A stretch of DNA of 25,940 nt from an uncultured Erysipelotrichaceae bacterium (lineage in GTDB: Bacteria; Bacillota_I; Bacilli_A; Erysipelotrichales; Erysipelotrichaceae): the NCBI GenBank assembly GCA_934692455.1, contig CAKUTY010000006.1:1-25940 (forward strand). The letters run 5' to 3'. Positions within the stretch are counted from its first letter, which is position 1, and the number at the start of each line of letters is the position of its first letter. Of this stretch, positions 14,777 to 23,100 are shown piece after piece. The translations under genes and the position numbers were made by a program. Under the pieces are notes generated by a model. The model worked only from the letters and a program-made list of their open reading frames with translations. It was not told the origin of the DNA and did no database searches.

Positions 14777-15571
14777 ATGGGTCAAAAAGTTAGTCCAATT
14801 GGAATGAGAGTCGGCGTCATCAGAGATTGGGAATCAAGATGGTACGCTGAAAAAGAATATGGTAACTTACTTCAAGAAGATATCAAGATTCGTGAGTTAA
14901 TCTTCGCTGAATGCAAAGATTGCTTAGTTTCAAGAGTTGAAATCGAAAGAAGCAAGAACCGTGTTAACCTTATCGTAAGAACTGCTCGTCCAGGTATGTT
15001 CATCGGCGGTGAAGGCGAAAAAATCGAAACACTAAAGAAAAAATTAGCAAAATTAACTGGTAATAAGGATATCAATATCAACATCGTTGAAGTTGGTAAT
15101 CCAGATCTAGATGCTAGACTTGTAGCATTAAAGATCGTAAAGATGCTAGAAGAAAGACAATCTTTCCGTACAGCACAAAAGAAGGCTATTCAATCTACAA
15201 TGAGAGCTGGTGCTAAGGGTATTAAGACTGCAGTATCAGGTAGATTAGGTGGTGCTGATATCGCAAGAACTGAAGGTTATTCTGAGGGTGTTGTACCTCT
15301 ACATACATTACGTTCTGATATCGACTATGCTTGGGAAGAGGCTATGACTACTTATGGTAAGCTTGGTGTTAAGGTATGGATCTGTAGAGGTGAAGTACTT
15401 CCAGGTGAAATGGTTAAGGAACCAGAAAAACCAAAAGGTAATCCAAATGGCCGTCCAAACAGAAGAAGAAACGACAGAAGAAACTTCAACAGAAACAACA
15501 ATGCTAATACCGAAGTAAAGGCAGAAGCTCCTGTTGAAGCAAAGGAAGAAGTTAAGGAGGATGTCGCATAA
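14777..15571 (+). CDS. rpsC: Small ribosomal subunit protein S3 with extended C-terminal tail
   Basis: S3 forms part of the mRNA entry channel and its helicase site. The 264-residue protein is about 45 residues longer than the B. subtilis form. It contains the KH type II domain (about 40-110) with the GxxG loop reading GGEG (77-80), and the C-terminal domain with VSGRLGGADIARTEGYSEG (153-171) and GKLGVKVWICRGEVLPG. The helicase-region residues aligned to E. coli Arg131, Arg132 and Lys135 are Arg131, Thr132 and Lys135. The tail from about 217 is Asn/Arg-rich and then acidic (KAEAPVEAKEEVKEDVA). The stop overlaps the next start by one base (TAATG). Confidence 0.96.
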   Translation: MGQKVSPIGMRVGVIRDWESRWYAEKEYGNLLQEDIKIRELIFAECKDCLVSRVEIERSKNRVNLIVRTARPGMFIGGEGEKIETLKKKLAKLTGNKDININIVEVGNPDLDARLVALKIVKMLEERQSFRTAQKKAIQSTMRAGAKGIKTAVSGRLGGADIARTEGYSEGVVPLHTLRSDIDYAWEEAMTTYGKLGVKVWICRGEVLPGEMVKEPEKPKGNPNGRPNRRRNDRRNFNRNNNANTEVKAEAPVEAKEEVKEDVA

Positions 15572-15981
15572 TGTTAATGCCTAAGAGAACAAAATACCGT
15601 CGTCCTCATAGATTGAGCTACGAAGGTAAGTCAAAAGCTGGTGCTGAGATTGCTTATGGTGAGTATGGATTAGTCGCAATGACTGGTGCATACATCTCTA
15701 ACAACCAAATCGAAGCAGCCAGAGTTGCTATGACTCGTTATATGAACAGAGGTGGTCAAGTTTGGATTAAGATTTTCCCACAACTTGCTATCACTAAGAA
15801 GCCTCTAGAAGTTCGTATGGGTTCTGGTAAAGGTGCTCCTGAAGGCTGGGTTGCAGTTGTTCAAAGGGGCAGAGTTATGTTTGAAATCGCTGGTGTAGAT
15901 GAAGCTACAGCTCGTGAAGCATTCAGACTTGCAGCTAATAAGTTGCCTGTTAAGTGCAAATTCATTAAGAAGGGAGAGTAA
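15571..15981 (+). CDS. rplP: Large ribosomal subunit protein L16
   Basis: L16 binds near the A-site tRNA and completes the 50S late in assembly. The 136-residue protein starts MLMPKRTKYRRPHR, matching the Bacillus form MLLPKR, which supports the ATG overlapping the rpsC stop. ARVAMTRYMNRGGQVWIKIF and RMGSGKGAPEGWVAVVQRG are the family signature segments. AAGGAGG lies in the end of rpsC. Confidence 0.98.
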   Translation: MLMPKRTKYRRPHRLSYEGKSKAGAEIAYGEYGLVAMTGAYISNNQIEAARVAMTRYMNRGGQVWIKIFPQLAITKKPLEVRMGSGKGAPEGWVAVVQRGRVMFEIAGVDEATAREAFRLAANKLPVKCKFIKKGE

Positions 15982-15983
15982 TT

Positions 15984-16175
15984 ATGAACGTTAAAGAAGT
16001 TAGAGATATGTCAAATGAAGAATTACTAAAGTCTTTAGATGAATCTAAGAAAGAATTATTCGACCTAAGATTTGCTAAGGCTACTGGTAGTATTGAAAAT
16101 CCTATGCGTATTAGAGAATTAAAGAAGTCTATCGCTAGAATTTTAACTGTATTAAAAGAAAGAGAAAGTAAATAA
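15984..16175 (+). CDS. rpmC: Large ribosomal subunit protein L29
   Basis: L29 is a two-helix protein beside L23 at the tunnel exit. The 63-residue product has MNVKEVRDMSNEELLKSL and the signature ELFDLRFAKATGSIENPMRI, then KKSIARILTVLKERE. It begins 2 bases after the rplP stop, with AAGGGAG in the end of rplP as ribosome binding site. Confidence 0.97.
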   Translation: MNVKEVRDMSNEELLKSLDESKKELFDLRFAKATGSIENPMRIRELKKSIARILTVLKERESK

Positions 16176-16186
16176 GGGGGCAGCTA

Positions 16187-16450
16187 ATGGAAAGAAAGAA
16201 TACAAAGCGTGTCTTACGTGGTGTTGTTTGTTCAGATAAGATGGACAAGACAATCGTTGTTGAGATCTCTGAGAAAAAGGCTCACCCACTTTATGGCAAG
16301 CAAACTAAATTTTCTCGTAAATTTAAGGCTCATGATGAAAACAACGAAGCTAAAGTTGGCGATACTGTAGAAATCATCGAGACTAGAAAGTTAAGCCGTG
16401 ACAAACATTTCCGTTTATTGAGAATTGTTGAAAAGGCTGTAATTCTATAG
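16187..16450 (+). CDS. rpsQ: Small ribosomal subunit protein S17
   Basis: S17 is a primary-binding OB-fold protein of the 30S body. The 87-residue protein has RKNTKRVLRGVVCSDKMDKT, HPLYGKQTKFSRKFKAHDE and the ending ETRKLSRDKHFRLLRIVEKA. Length is normal. AAGGGGG precedes the ATG, 11 bases after rpmC. Confidence 0.97.
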   Translation: MERKNTKRVLRGVVCSDKMDKTIVVEISEKKAHPLYGKQTKFSRKFKAHDENNEAKVGDTVEIIETRKLSRDKHFRLLRIVEKAVIL

Positions 16451-16459
16451 GAGGTTATT

Positions 16460-16828
16460 ATGATACATAATGAATCAAGATTAAAAGTAGCTGATAACAC
16501 AGGTGCTAAAGAATTACTAGTAATCAGATGTCTAGGTGGTTCTAACAGAAAGACAAGTAACATCGGTGATGTTGTTGTATGTTCTGTTAAGGAAGCTGCT
16601 CCAGGCGGTTCTGCTAAGAAGGGCCAAGTTGTAAAAGCTGTTATCGTAAGAACTAAGTATGGTATCAGCAGAGAAAACGGTTCTTATATTAAGTTTGATG
16701 ATAACGCTGCAGTTATTATCAAGGACGATAAAACGCCAGTAGGCACTCGTATCTTCGGGCCTGTGGCAAGAGAACTTCGTGATAGAGACTTTATGAAAAT
16801 TATCTCTCTAGCACCAGAAGTATTATAG
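16460..16828 (+). CDS. rplN: Large ribosomal subunit protein L14
   Basis: L14 lies at the subunit interface, forms bridges to 16S rRNA and is the docking site for the silencing factor RsfS. The 122-residue protein begins MIHNESRLKVADNTGAKELL and contains the VKAVIVRTKYG segment and the GTRIFGPVARELRDRDFMKI signature. Length matches the family exactly. AGGAGG stands 6 bases before the ATG. Confidence 0.98.
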   Translation: MIHNESRLKVADNTGAKELLVIRCLGGSNRKTSNIGDVVVCSVKEAAPGGSAKKGQVVKAVIVRTKYGISRENGSYIKFDDNAAVIIKDDKTPVGTRIFGPVARELRDRDFMKIISLAPEVL

Positions 16829-16842
16829 GAGGATCTGAATTT

Positions 16843-17100
16843 ATGAAAATTAAAAAAGGTGATAAAGTTCAGGTTATTGCTGGTCAAGATAAGGGTACTG
16901 TAGGTGAGGTTAAGGCTGCTTTCCCTAAGACAAATAAGATTATTGTTGAAGGCGTAAACGTAAGAAAGAAGCATGAAAAGCCAAACCAAATCAATCCTGA
17001 TGGCGGTATCGTTGATAAGGAAATGCCTATCGATGCTAGTAATGTAAAGCTAGATGAAGGTAAGAAGGCTAAGAAGAAAGCTAAGGGAGGTAAGAAATAA
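16843..17100 (+). CDS. rplX: Large ribosomal subunit protein L24
   Basis: L24 is an early assembly initiator. The 85-residue protein has the KOW motif KKGDKVQVIAGQDKGTVGEV (4-23), the segment NVRKKHEKPNQINPDGGIVD and a short Lys-rich tail. It is shorter than the 103 residues of B. subtilis, with the loss at the C-terminus. AGGAGG precedes the start. The TAA overlaps the rplE ATG by one base. Confidence 0.96.
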   Translation: MKIKKGDKVQVIAGQDKGTVGEVKAAFPKTNKIIVEGVNVRKKHEKPNQINPDGGIVDKEMPIDASNVKLDEGKKAKKKAKGGKK

Positions 17101-17639
17101 TGAATCGTTTAAAAGAGAGATACATTAGTGAAATTAAGCCTGAATTAGCTAAGAAGCACAACTACACTTCTGCTATGCAAATTCCTGCACTTGAAAAGAT
17201 TGTTATCAACTTAGGTGTTGGTGAAGCTGTTGCTAATCCTAAGGCATTAGATGAAGCTGTTGCAGATTTAACTGCTATCTCTGGTCAAAAGGTTGTTGTT
17301 ACTAAGGCTAAGAAGTCAATCGCAAACTTCAAATTAAGAGAAGGTATGCCAATTGGCTGTAAGGTAACTCTTCGTGGTGAAAAGATGTATGAATTCATGG
17401 ACAAGTTAGTTTCAATCGTACTTCCACGTGTAAGAGACTTCCGTGGCGTTAGCAAGACTGCTTTTGATGGTAGAGGCAACTATACTCTTGGCGTTAAGGA
17501 ACAAATCATCTTCCCTGAAATCCAATATGATAAGGTAAACAAGGTAAGAGGTATGGATATTGTTATTGTAACTACAGCTAAGACAAATGAGGAAGCTAAG
17601 GATTTATTAACTGCACTTGGCATGCCTTTTGAAAAGTAA
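17100..17639 (+). CDS. rplE: Large ribosomal subunit protein L5
   Basis: L5 binds 5S rRNA in the central protuberance with L18 and contacts S13 across the subunit bridge. The 179-residue protein has the IPALEKIVINLGVGEAVANP block, KKSIANFKLREGMPIGCKVT and the signature FRGVSKTAFDGRGNYTLGVK, with the typical ending TNEEAKDLLTALGMPFEK. Its start overlaps the rplX stop, with GGGAGG upstream in rplX. Confidence 0.98.
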   Translation: MNRLKERYISEIKPELAKKHNYTSAMQIPALEKIVINLGVGEAVANPKALDEAVADLTAISGQKVVVTKAKKSIANFKLREGMPIGCKVTLRGEKMYEFMDKLVSIVLPRVRDFRGVSKTAFDGRGNYTLGVKEQIIFPEIQYDKVNKVRGMDIVIVTTAKTNEEAKDLLTALGMPFEK

Positions 17640-17649
17640 GGAGGGAACT

Positions 17650-17835
17650 ATGGCTAAGACATCAATGAAAGTTAAAGCACATCGTCCTGCTAAGTTCTCT
17701 ACTAGAGCTTACACAAGATGTGAAAGATGTGGTCGTCCACATTCAGTATTAAGAAAATACAAATTATGTCGTATCTGCTTTAGAGAATTGGCTTACAAGG
17801 GCCAAATCCCTGGAGTTAAGAAGGCAAGCTGGTAA
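17650..17835 (+). CDS. rpsN: Small ribosomal subunit protein S14, zinc-ribbon type
   Basis: S14 is a late 30S head protein. This 61-residue form is the short type with a four-Cys zinc site, Cys24/27/40/43 in CERCGRPHSVLRKYKLCRIC, and the ending GQIPGVKKASW. The ATG at 17650 is chosen because TAAGGAGGG stands just before it and the resulting length equals the family; an upstream frame extension would lie in rplE. Many Bacillota also hold a zinc-free paralogue elsewhere, which cannot be judged here. Confidence 0.98.
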   Translation: MAKTSMKVKAHRPAKFSTRAYTRCERCGRPHSVLRKYKLCRICFRELAYKGQIPGVKKASW

Positions 17836-17849
17836 AGGAGGAAGCAAAC

Positions 17850-18254
17850 ATGATGAATATGACAGATCCAATTGCGGATATGCTTACTAGAATCAGAAAC
17901 GGTTTAGGTGCTGGTAAAGATACAGTAGTTATTCCTGCTAGTAAGATGAAGGTTGAAATTGCTAAGATCCTTAAGGCTGAAGGTTACATCAACAACTATA
18001 AGGTTGAAGGTGAAGCTGCTAAAGATAAGACAATTTCAATTGAATTAAAGTATGGACCAGATGGCCAAAAGGTTATCTCTGGTTTAAAGAGAATTTCTAA
18101 ACCTGGTTTAAAGGTTTATGCAAAGGCTGATGCACTTCCTAGAGTATTAAATGGTTTAGGTATTGCAATCATCTCAACTTCAAAAGGCTTAATGGCTGAC
18201 CGTGATGCTAGAAAAGCTGGTCTTGGCGGTGAAGTTGTTGCCTACGTTTGGTAA
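17850..18254 (+). CDS. rpsH: Small ribosomal subunit protein S8
   Basis: S8 organises the 16S central domain and in E. coli represses the spc operon. The 134-residue protein has MTDPIADMLTRIRNG and the C-terminal RNA-binding signature GLGIAIISTSKGLMADRDAR followed by GGEVVAYVW. The ATG at 17850 is 8 bases after AAAGGAGG; two further in-frame ATG codons at 17853 and 17859 are possible but less well spaced. Confidence 0.97.
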   Translation: MMNMTDPIADMLTRIRNGLGAGKDTVVIPASKMKVEIAKILKAEGYINNYKVEGEAAKDKTISIELKYGPDGQKVISGLKRISKPGLKVYAKADALPRVLNGLGIAIISTSKGLMADRDARKAGLGGEVVAYVW

Positions 18255-18270
18255 TAAAGAGGAGAAATAA

Positions 18271-18810
18271 ATGTCACGTATCGGTAATAAAACGATTACC
18301 ATTCCAGCAGGTGTTGAAATCACAGTATCAGCTGGCAATGAGGTGACTGTAAAGGGTCCTAAGGGCACTTTAACACGTCAATTTAGTCCATTAATCACTA
18401 TCAATGTTGAAAACAATGAAGTAAAGTGTGTAAGAGCTAATGAAGAAAAGCATACAAAGCAACTTCATGGTACTACTCGTGCACTAATCCAAAACATGAT
18501 TACTGGTGTTCATGATGGTTATGTTAAGACACTATTAATCGAAGGTATTGGTTTCCGTGCTGCTATAAAGGGTACTACATTAACTCTAAACATTGGTTAC
18601 TCTCATGAAATCAACTATGAAGTTGAAGAAGGCGTAACTGTTCAATGTACAGATCCAACAACTATCGTTGTTTCTGGTATTGATAAACAAAGAGTTGGTG
18701 AAGTTGCTGCAGAAATTAGAGCTTACCGTAAGCCAGAACCTTATAAGGGTAAGGGTATTCGTTACAAGGATGAACACATTCTTCGTAAGGAAGGTAAGGT
18801 TGCTGCATAG
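18271..18810 (+). CDS. rplF: Large ribosomal subunit protein L6
   Basis: L6 lies near the factor-binding centre and the sarcin-ricin loop. The 179-residue protein starts SRIGNKTITIPAGVEITV and has the two related domains of the family, LIEGIGFRAAIKGTTLTLNI and the C-terminal signature RKPEPYKGKGIRYKDEHI. Length is normal. AGAGGAGAAA is the ribosome binding site. Confidence 0.98.
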   Translation: MSRIGNKTITIPAGVEITVSAGNEVTVKGPKGTLTRQFSPLITINVENNEVKCVRANEEKHTKQLHGTTRALIQNMITGVHDGYVKTLLIEGIGFRAAIKGTTLTLNIGYSHEINYEVEEGVTVQCTDPTTIVVSGIDKQRVGEVAAEIRAYRKPEPYKGKGIRYKDEHILRKEGKVAA

Positions 18811-18827
18811 TAGGAAAGGAGTAATGT

Positions 18828-19184
18828 ATGATTAATAAAGGATCAAAAAATTTAAGCCGTCTAAGAAGACATGCACGTTTAAGAACTAAAGTTAGTGGTA
18901 CAGCTTCTTGTCCTAGATTGAGCGTATTCCGTTCAAATAAGCACATCAGCTGTCAACTAATTGATGATGAAAAGGGTGTAACAATCGCTTCTTCTTCATC
19001 AATCACATTAAAGCTTGAAAACGGTGGCAATATCGAAGCTGCAAAGGCTGTTGGTACTGATATCGCTAACAAGGCTTTAGCATTAAATATTGAAACTGTA
19101 GTATTCGACCGTGGTGGTTACAACTACCATGGTAGAATTATGGCCGTTGCCGATGCCGCTAGAGAAGCAGGATTAAAGTTCTAG
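18828..19184 (+). CDS. rplR: Large ribosomal subunit protein L18
   Basis: L18 carries 5S rRNA to the 50S together with L5. The 118-residue protein has a basic N-terminus (SRLRRHARLRTKVSGTASCP), RLSVFRSNKHISCQLIDD and the ending FDRGGYNYHGRIMAVADAAR with EAGLKF. Length is normal. The start follows GGAAAGGAG. Confidence 0.98.
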   Translation: MINKGSKNLSRLRRHARLRTKVSGTASCPRLSVFRSNKHISCQLIDDEKGVTIASSSSITLKLENGGNIEAAKAVGTDIANKALALNIETVVFDRGGYNYHGRIMAVADAAREAGLKF

Positions 19185-19193
19185 GAGATGAAT

Positions 19194-19727
19194 ATGAGCG
19201 AAAAAGATAATCGTAAACAAAGAAGAAACTTCCGTCCAAGAGAAGAAAAAGAATTCGATGAGCGTGTAGTTAAAATCAATCGTGTATCTAAGACTGTAAA
19301 AGGTGGTCGTCGTATGCGTTTCTCTGCTCTAGTTGTTATCGGTGATAAGAAGGGTAGAGTTGGCTATGGTATGGGTAAGGCAAACGAAGTACCAGATGCA
19401 ATCAGAAAAGCTACAGAAGCAGCTAAGAAGAACGTAATTAGAGTTTCTCTTGTAAACAACTATAGAACAATCACACACCCAATCGTTGGTGAATATGGTG
19501 CTGGTGAAGTACTATTAAAGCCAGCTAGTGAAGGTACAGGTATCATCGCTGGTGGCGCAGTTCGTGACGTTCTTGAATTATTAGGTTGTCAAGACGTTAT
19601 TACTAAGTGTACAGGTTCAAGAACTTCAATCAACATGGTTCATGCAACTTTCGATGCATTGAAGAACTTAAAGACTGTAGACCAAGTAGCTAAGTTACGT
19701 GGTAAAAAGGTTGAAGAAATCAGATAG
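19194..19727 (+). CDS. rpsE: Small ribosomal subunit protein S5
   Basis: S5 takes part in decoding accuracy and in the mRNA entry channel. The 177-residue protein has VVKINRVSKTVKGGRRMRFS, VGDKKGRVGYGMGKANEVPD-type blocks (here VIGDKKGRVGYGMGKA) and GAGEVLLKPASEGTGIIAGG. The ATG at 19194 is preferred over that at 19188, because AGGAG (19183-19187) directly abuts the latter and is 6 bases from the former. The stop is followed by rplO after 12 bases; rpmD, normally between them, is absent. Confidence 0.96.
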   Translation: MSEKDNRKQRRNFRPREEKEFDERVVKINRVSKTVKGGRRMRFSALVVIGDKKGRVGYGMGKANEVPDAIRKATEAAKKNVIRVSLVNNYRTITHPIVGEYGAGEVLLKPASEGTGIIAGGAVRDVLELLGCQDVITKCTGSRTSINMVHATFDALKNLKTVDQVAKLRGKKVEEIR

Positions 19728-19739
19728 GGGGGCACATAA

Positions 19740-20180
19740 ATGAATTTACATGAAATGAAATACAATGACGGTGCTCGTAGAGATGTTAAACGTCTAGGTA
19801 GAGGTCCAGCTAGTGGTCAAGGTAAGACTTCTGGCAAGGGTCATAAGGGTCAAAACGCTAGATCTGGTGGCGGTGTCGCTATCGGTTTCGAAGGTGGCCA
19901 AACTCCTTTCTATAAGAGAATGCCAAAAAGAGGCTTCACAAACTTCGCAAGACTTGAATATGCAATTGTAAATCTTGATGCTTTAGAAAAGTTTGAAGAT
20001 GGTGCAGTTGTAACTCCTGAAGTTTTAAAAGAAGCTGGCATCGTTAAGAAGGAATACAATGGTGTTAAGGTATTAGGTAATGGTACTTTAACAAAGAAAC
20101 TTACTGTTAAGTGCGACAAGGTTTCAGCAAGCGCTAAAGCAGCTATTGAAAAGGCGGGCGGAACAGTAGAGGCTAAGTAA
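19740..20180 (+). CDS. rplO: Large ribosomal subunit protein L15
   Basis: L15 binds 23S rRNA internally late in assembly. The 146-residue protein has the glycine-rich RNA-binding N-terminus (RLGRGPASGQGKTSGKGHKG, then GGGVAIGFEGGQTPFYKRMP) and a globular C-terminal part with VKVLGNGTLTKKLTVK. Length equals that of B. subtilis. AGGGGGG lies in the short gap after rpsE. secY begins one base after the stop. Confidence 0.98.
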   Translation: MNLHEMKYNDGARRDVKRLGRGPASGQGKTSGKGHKGQNARSGGGVAIGFEGGQTPFYKRMPKRGFTNFARLEYAIVNLDALEKFEDGAVVTPEVLKEAGIVKKEYNGVKVLGNGTLTKKLTVKCDKVSASAKAAIEKAGGTVEAK

Positions 20181-20181
20181 T

Positions 20182-21459
20182 ATGATTAGTGTTTTCAAAG
20201 ATTTCCTAAAAAATAAAGATATTAGGAAAAAGATACTATTCACATTAGCAATTTTATTTATCTATAGACTTGGTTCAGCAATTCCTGCACCAGGTATAAA
20301 TGATTCAATTATTTCTTTAAGTGCTAACTCATTATTAAATATGATGTCACTACTTGGTGGTGGATCTATTGAGCAGATGTCAATCTTCTCACTAGGTGTA
20401 GGTCCATATATCACAGCTAGTATCATCATTCAGCTATTGAGTATGGATATCATTCCAGCACTTACTGAAATGGCAAAATCTGGTAAAAAAGGCAGACAAC
20501 AAATGGATATCATTACTAGATATCTAGGCGTTGTCTTAGGCCTTGTCCAAGGTTACTTCATCGTTCAATTATTGTCTACACAATACAAGATGGTAGATAA
20601 CCCTGGCTTTATGTCTTATGCTTATATCTCTGTTATTTTCACAGCTGGTTCAATGTTCCTATTGTGGTTAGCTGATCAAATAACAACAAAGGGTATTGGC
20701 AATGGTGTTTCAGTAATTATCTTTGCAGGTATTGTTGCTGATATGCCTAATAATTTTAAACTTGTCTATAACACATTTATAGGTGAGAATGCTACAAGCA
20801 AACTAGGATGGCCTGGATTTTTGATCTACTGTCTAATGTTTGTTGCAATTATTGTACTTGTAGTGGTTATGCAGATGGCTGAAAGAAGAATTCCGATTCA
20901 ACAATCAACATCTCAAAGATTGAATAAGACAAAAGGTGATTTAAATCATTTACCACTAAAGATAAATTCTGCAAGCGTTATCCCAGTAATCTTTGCTGGT
21001 GCCTTAATTCAAGGTCCACAAATTATTGCAAGTTGGGTAAACACAAATGCATACAATTTCTTGAGTAAGTTATGTGACTTCACAAAACCTTGGTTCTTGT
21101 TATTCTATGCAATCTTGATTATCATGTTTACGTTCTTTTATACAAATCTTACAGTTGATCCTGAAAAGATGGCAGAAGATTTAGGTAAACAAGGTCAATA
21201 TATTCCAGGTATTAGACCAGGTAGCGAAACAAGACAATATGTTTCAAATGTATTAAATAGAATTACTTGCCTTGGTGCATTATTATTAACATTTATCGCA
21301 TTATTACCATATGTAGTTAGTGCATTAACCGGTTTATCACAAAGAGCCGCTCTTGGTGGTACTGGTATCATTATCGTAGTTGGTGTTGCGATGGATACAA
21401 TCAAGGAATTAAAGGGTCAACTTACTACTAAACAATATAAAGGGTTTGTAGGTAGATAG
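20182..21459 (+). CDS. secY: Sec translocase channel subunit SecY
   Basis: SecY is the ten-helix channel of the general secretion pathway. The 425-residue protein starts with a cytoplasmic DIRKKILFTLAILFIYRLG helix, has IPAPGI and the signature IFSLGVGPYITASIIIQLLS (helix 2), the helix 7 segment INSASVIPVIFAGALI, the PEKMAEDLGKQGQYIPGIRP loop that contacts SecA, and VVGVAMDTIKEL near the end. About ten hydrophobic segments can be counted. No strong ribosome binding site is present; it starts one base after rplO, so coupling is likely. Confidence 0.98.
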   Translation: MISVFKDFLKNKDIRKKILFTLAILFIYRLGSAIPAPGINDSIISLSANSLLNMMSLLGGGSIEQMSIFSLGVGPYITASIIIQLLSMDIIPALTEMAKSGKKGRQQMDIITRYLGVVLGLVQGYFIVQLLSTQYKMVDNPGFMSYAYISVIFTAGSMFLLWLADQITTKGIGNGVSVIIFAGIVADMPNNFKLVYNTFIGENATSKLGWPGFLIYCLMFVAIIVLVVVMQMAERRIPIQQSTSQRLNKTKGDLNHLPLKINSASVIPVIFAGALIQGPQIIASWVNTNAYNFLSKLCDFTKPWFLLFYAILIIMFTFFYTNLTVDPEKMAEDLGKQGQYIPGIRPGSETRQYVSNVLNRITCLGALLLTFIALLPYVVSALTGLSQRAALGGTGIIIVVGVAMDTIKELKGQLTTKQYKGFVGR

Positions 21460-21460
21460 A

Positions 21461-22108
21461 ATGAATCTTCTAATTATTGGTGCTCCTGGTACTGGTAAGG
21501 GTACAATGTCTAATCTTATTATTAAAGATTATGAAGTTGCACACGTATCAACTGGGGACATGTTAAGAGCAGCTATTAGTGCCCAAACTGAAGTTGGACT
21601 ATTGGCTAAAAGCTATATGGATAAGGGTCAACTTGTTCCAGATGAGACTATTCATAGTGTTATTACCGAGTATTTCGATAATAACAAATCTAAGAGTGGT
21701 TTCTTGTTTGATGGCTATCCTCGTACTGTTAAACAAGCTGAAGATTTTGATGGAATATTAAAGTCTGAAGGCATGATTCTTGATAAAGTAATTTGTCTAA
21801 GCTTAGACGATGAAGTGCTTAAGAATAGAATTACAGGCAGAAGGGTATGTCCTGAATGTCAGGAAATTTATCACATTACTAATAAGCCTTCAAAGGTTGA
21901 AGGTACTTGTGATAAATGTGGCGGTAAGCTTGTTCAAAGAAGTGATGATACACTTGAAGCTCTAGAAAAAAGACTAGTAGCTTACTATGAACAAACTAAA
22001 CCTGTTGTTGATTATTATGAAGAAAAGCATTTAGTATCTTACATTAATGCTGATCAGGCAACTGAAAAGGTATATGAAGATATTAAGAAGGTTTTAGAGG
22101 CTATCTAA
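21461..22108 (+). CDS. adk: Adenylate kinase with zinc-type lid
   Basis: The enzyme interconverts ATP plus AMP and two ADP. The 215-residue protein has the P-loop GAPGTGKGT (7-15), STGDMLRAAI for AMP binding, FDGYPRT with Arg88, and a long lid (about 127-163) with Cys130, Cys133, Cys150 and Cys153 that forms a zinc site as in other Gram-positive kinases. It is placed between secY and map as in B. subtilis. It starts one base after secY with only a weak ribosome binding site and overlaps map by one base (TAATG). Confidence 0.98.
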   Translation: MNLLIIGAPGTGKGTMSNLIIKDYEVAHVSTGDMLRAAISAQTEVGLLAKSYMDKGQLVPDETIHSVITEYFDNNKSKSGFLFDGYPRTVKQAEDFDGILKSEGMILDKVICLSLDDEVLKNRITGRRVCPECQEIYHITNKPSKVEGTCDKCGGKLVQRSDDTLEALEKRLVAYYEQTKPVVDYYEEKHLVSYINADQATEKVYEDIKKVLEAI

Positions 22109-22860
22109 TGATTACTTTAAAATCAAAAAGAGAAATCGAATTAATGGACAAGGCCGGCACAATCGTCGCCCTTGTCCATAAAAAATTAAAAGAAGTCATT
22201 GTTCCTGGTATCTCAACTGCTCAAATTGATAAAATTTGTGAAGAAGTAATCAGAGAAAATGGCGGAACACCATCTTTTAAGGGATTATATGATTTTCCTG
22301 GTGCCGTTTGTACCTCAGTTAATGATATACTAGTACATGGCATCCCAAGTCACAGTGTGATTTTAAAGGATGGCGATATTATTACAGTAGATGTTGGAGC
22401 CTGTTACAAAGGCTACCATGGTGATAGTGCTTGGACATATCCTGTTGGAAATGTAAAAGAAAGTACACTTGAACTATTAAAAGTTACTGAAGAAGCACTA
22501 TACAAAGGTTTAGAAATGGCAAAACCTGGTAATCGTGTTGGTGATATATCTAATGCTATTCAAACATATGTTGAAGAACATGGATATTCAACTCCAATCG
22601 AGTATACAGGGCATGGCGTTGGTAAGAAAGTTCATGAGGATCCATACGTTCCAAATGTTGGTAAACCTCATACATTAGAACTTCTAAAACCAGGCATGTG
22701 TATAGCGATTGAACCAATGGTATTTGAGGGAAAGCCTCATTGTGTTACACTAGATGATGGTTGGGCTGTAGTAAATAAAGAGCGTTCTATGAGTGCTCAT
22801 TATGAACACACTATTGCAATCACTAGTGATGGCTACAAGATCTTGACAAAGGAGGACTAA
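22108..22860 (+). CDS. map: Methionine aminopeptidase, type I
   Basis: The enzyme removes the initiator methionine from nascent proteins. The 250-residue protein has the pita-bread fold residues: His77 in LVHGIP, metal ligands Asp95 (VDVGA), Asp106 (GYHGDSAW), His169 (YTGHGVG), Glu202 (IEPM) and Glu233 (YEHT), and His176. It is a single-domain form without an N-terminal zinc finger or SH3-binding extension. The start overlaps adk by one base. infA follows after 4 bases, without the short KOW-type gene sometimes found there. Confidence 0.98.
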   Translation: MITLKSKREIELMDKAGTIVALVHKKLKEVIVPGISTAQIDKICEEVIRENGGTPSFKGLYDFPGAVCTSVNDILVHGIPSHSVILKDGDIITVDVGACYKGYHGDSAWTYPVGNVKESTLELLKVTEEALYKGLEMAKPGNRVGDISNAIQTYVEEHGYSTPIEYTGHGVGKKVHEDPYVPNVGKPHTLELLKPGMCIAIEPMVFEGKPHCVTLDDGWAVVNKERSMSAHYEHTIAITSDGYKILTKED

Positions 22861-22864
22861 GTTA

Positions 22865-23083
22865 ATGGCGAAGCAAGATGTTATTGAAATTGATGGAATT
22901 GTAACTGATACTTTACCTAATGCTCAGTTCAAGGTGAAACTCGAGAACGGTCACGAAATCCTGGCTCACGTTTCTGGTAAAATCCGCATGCATTACATCC
23001 GCATTTTACCGGGTGATAGAGTAACCGTTGAAATTTCACCTTACGATTTAACACGTGGGCGTATTACATTTAGACATAAGTAG
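22865..23083 (+). CDS. infA: Translation initiation factor IF-1
   Basis: IF-1 blocks the A site during initiation. The 72-residue OB-fold protein has AKQDVIEIDGIVTDTLPNAQ, GHEILAHVSGKIRMHYIRIL and GDRVTVEISPYDLTRGRITF, the complete family length. AAAGGAGG in the end of map is the ribosome binding site. The gene uses CGC and other C-ending codons more than its neighbours, which may reflect strong conservation rather than transfer. Confidence 0.98.
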   Translation: MAKQDVIEIDGIVTDTLPNAQFKVKLENGHEILAHVSGKIRMHYIRILPGDRVTVEISPYDLTRGRITFRHK

Positions 23084-23100
23084 TCTAGGAGGGAAAAAAG

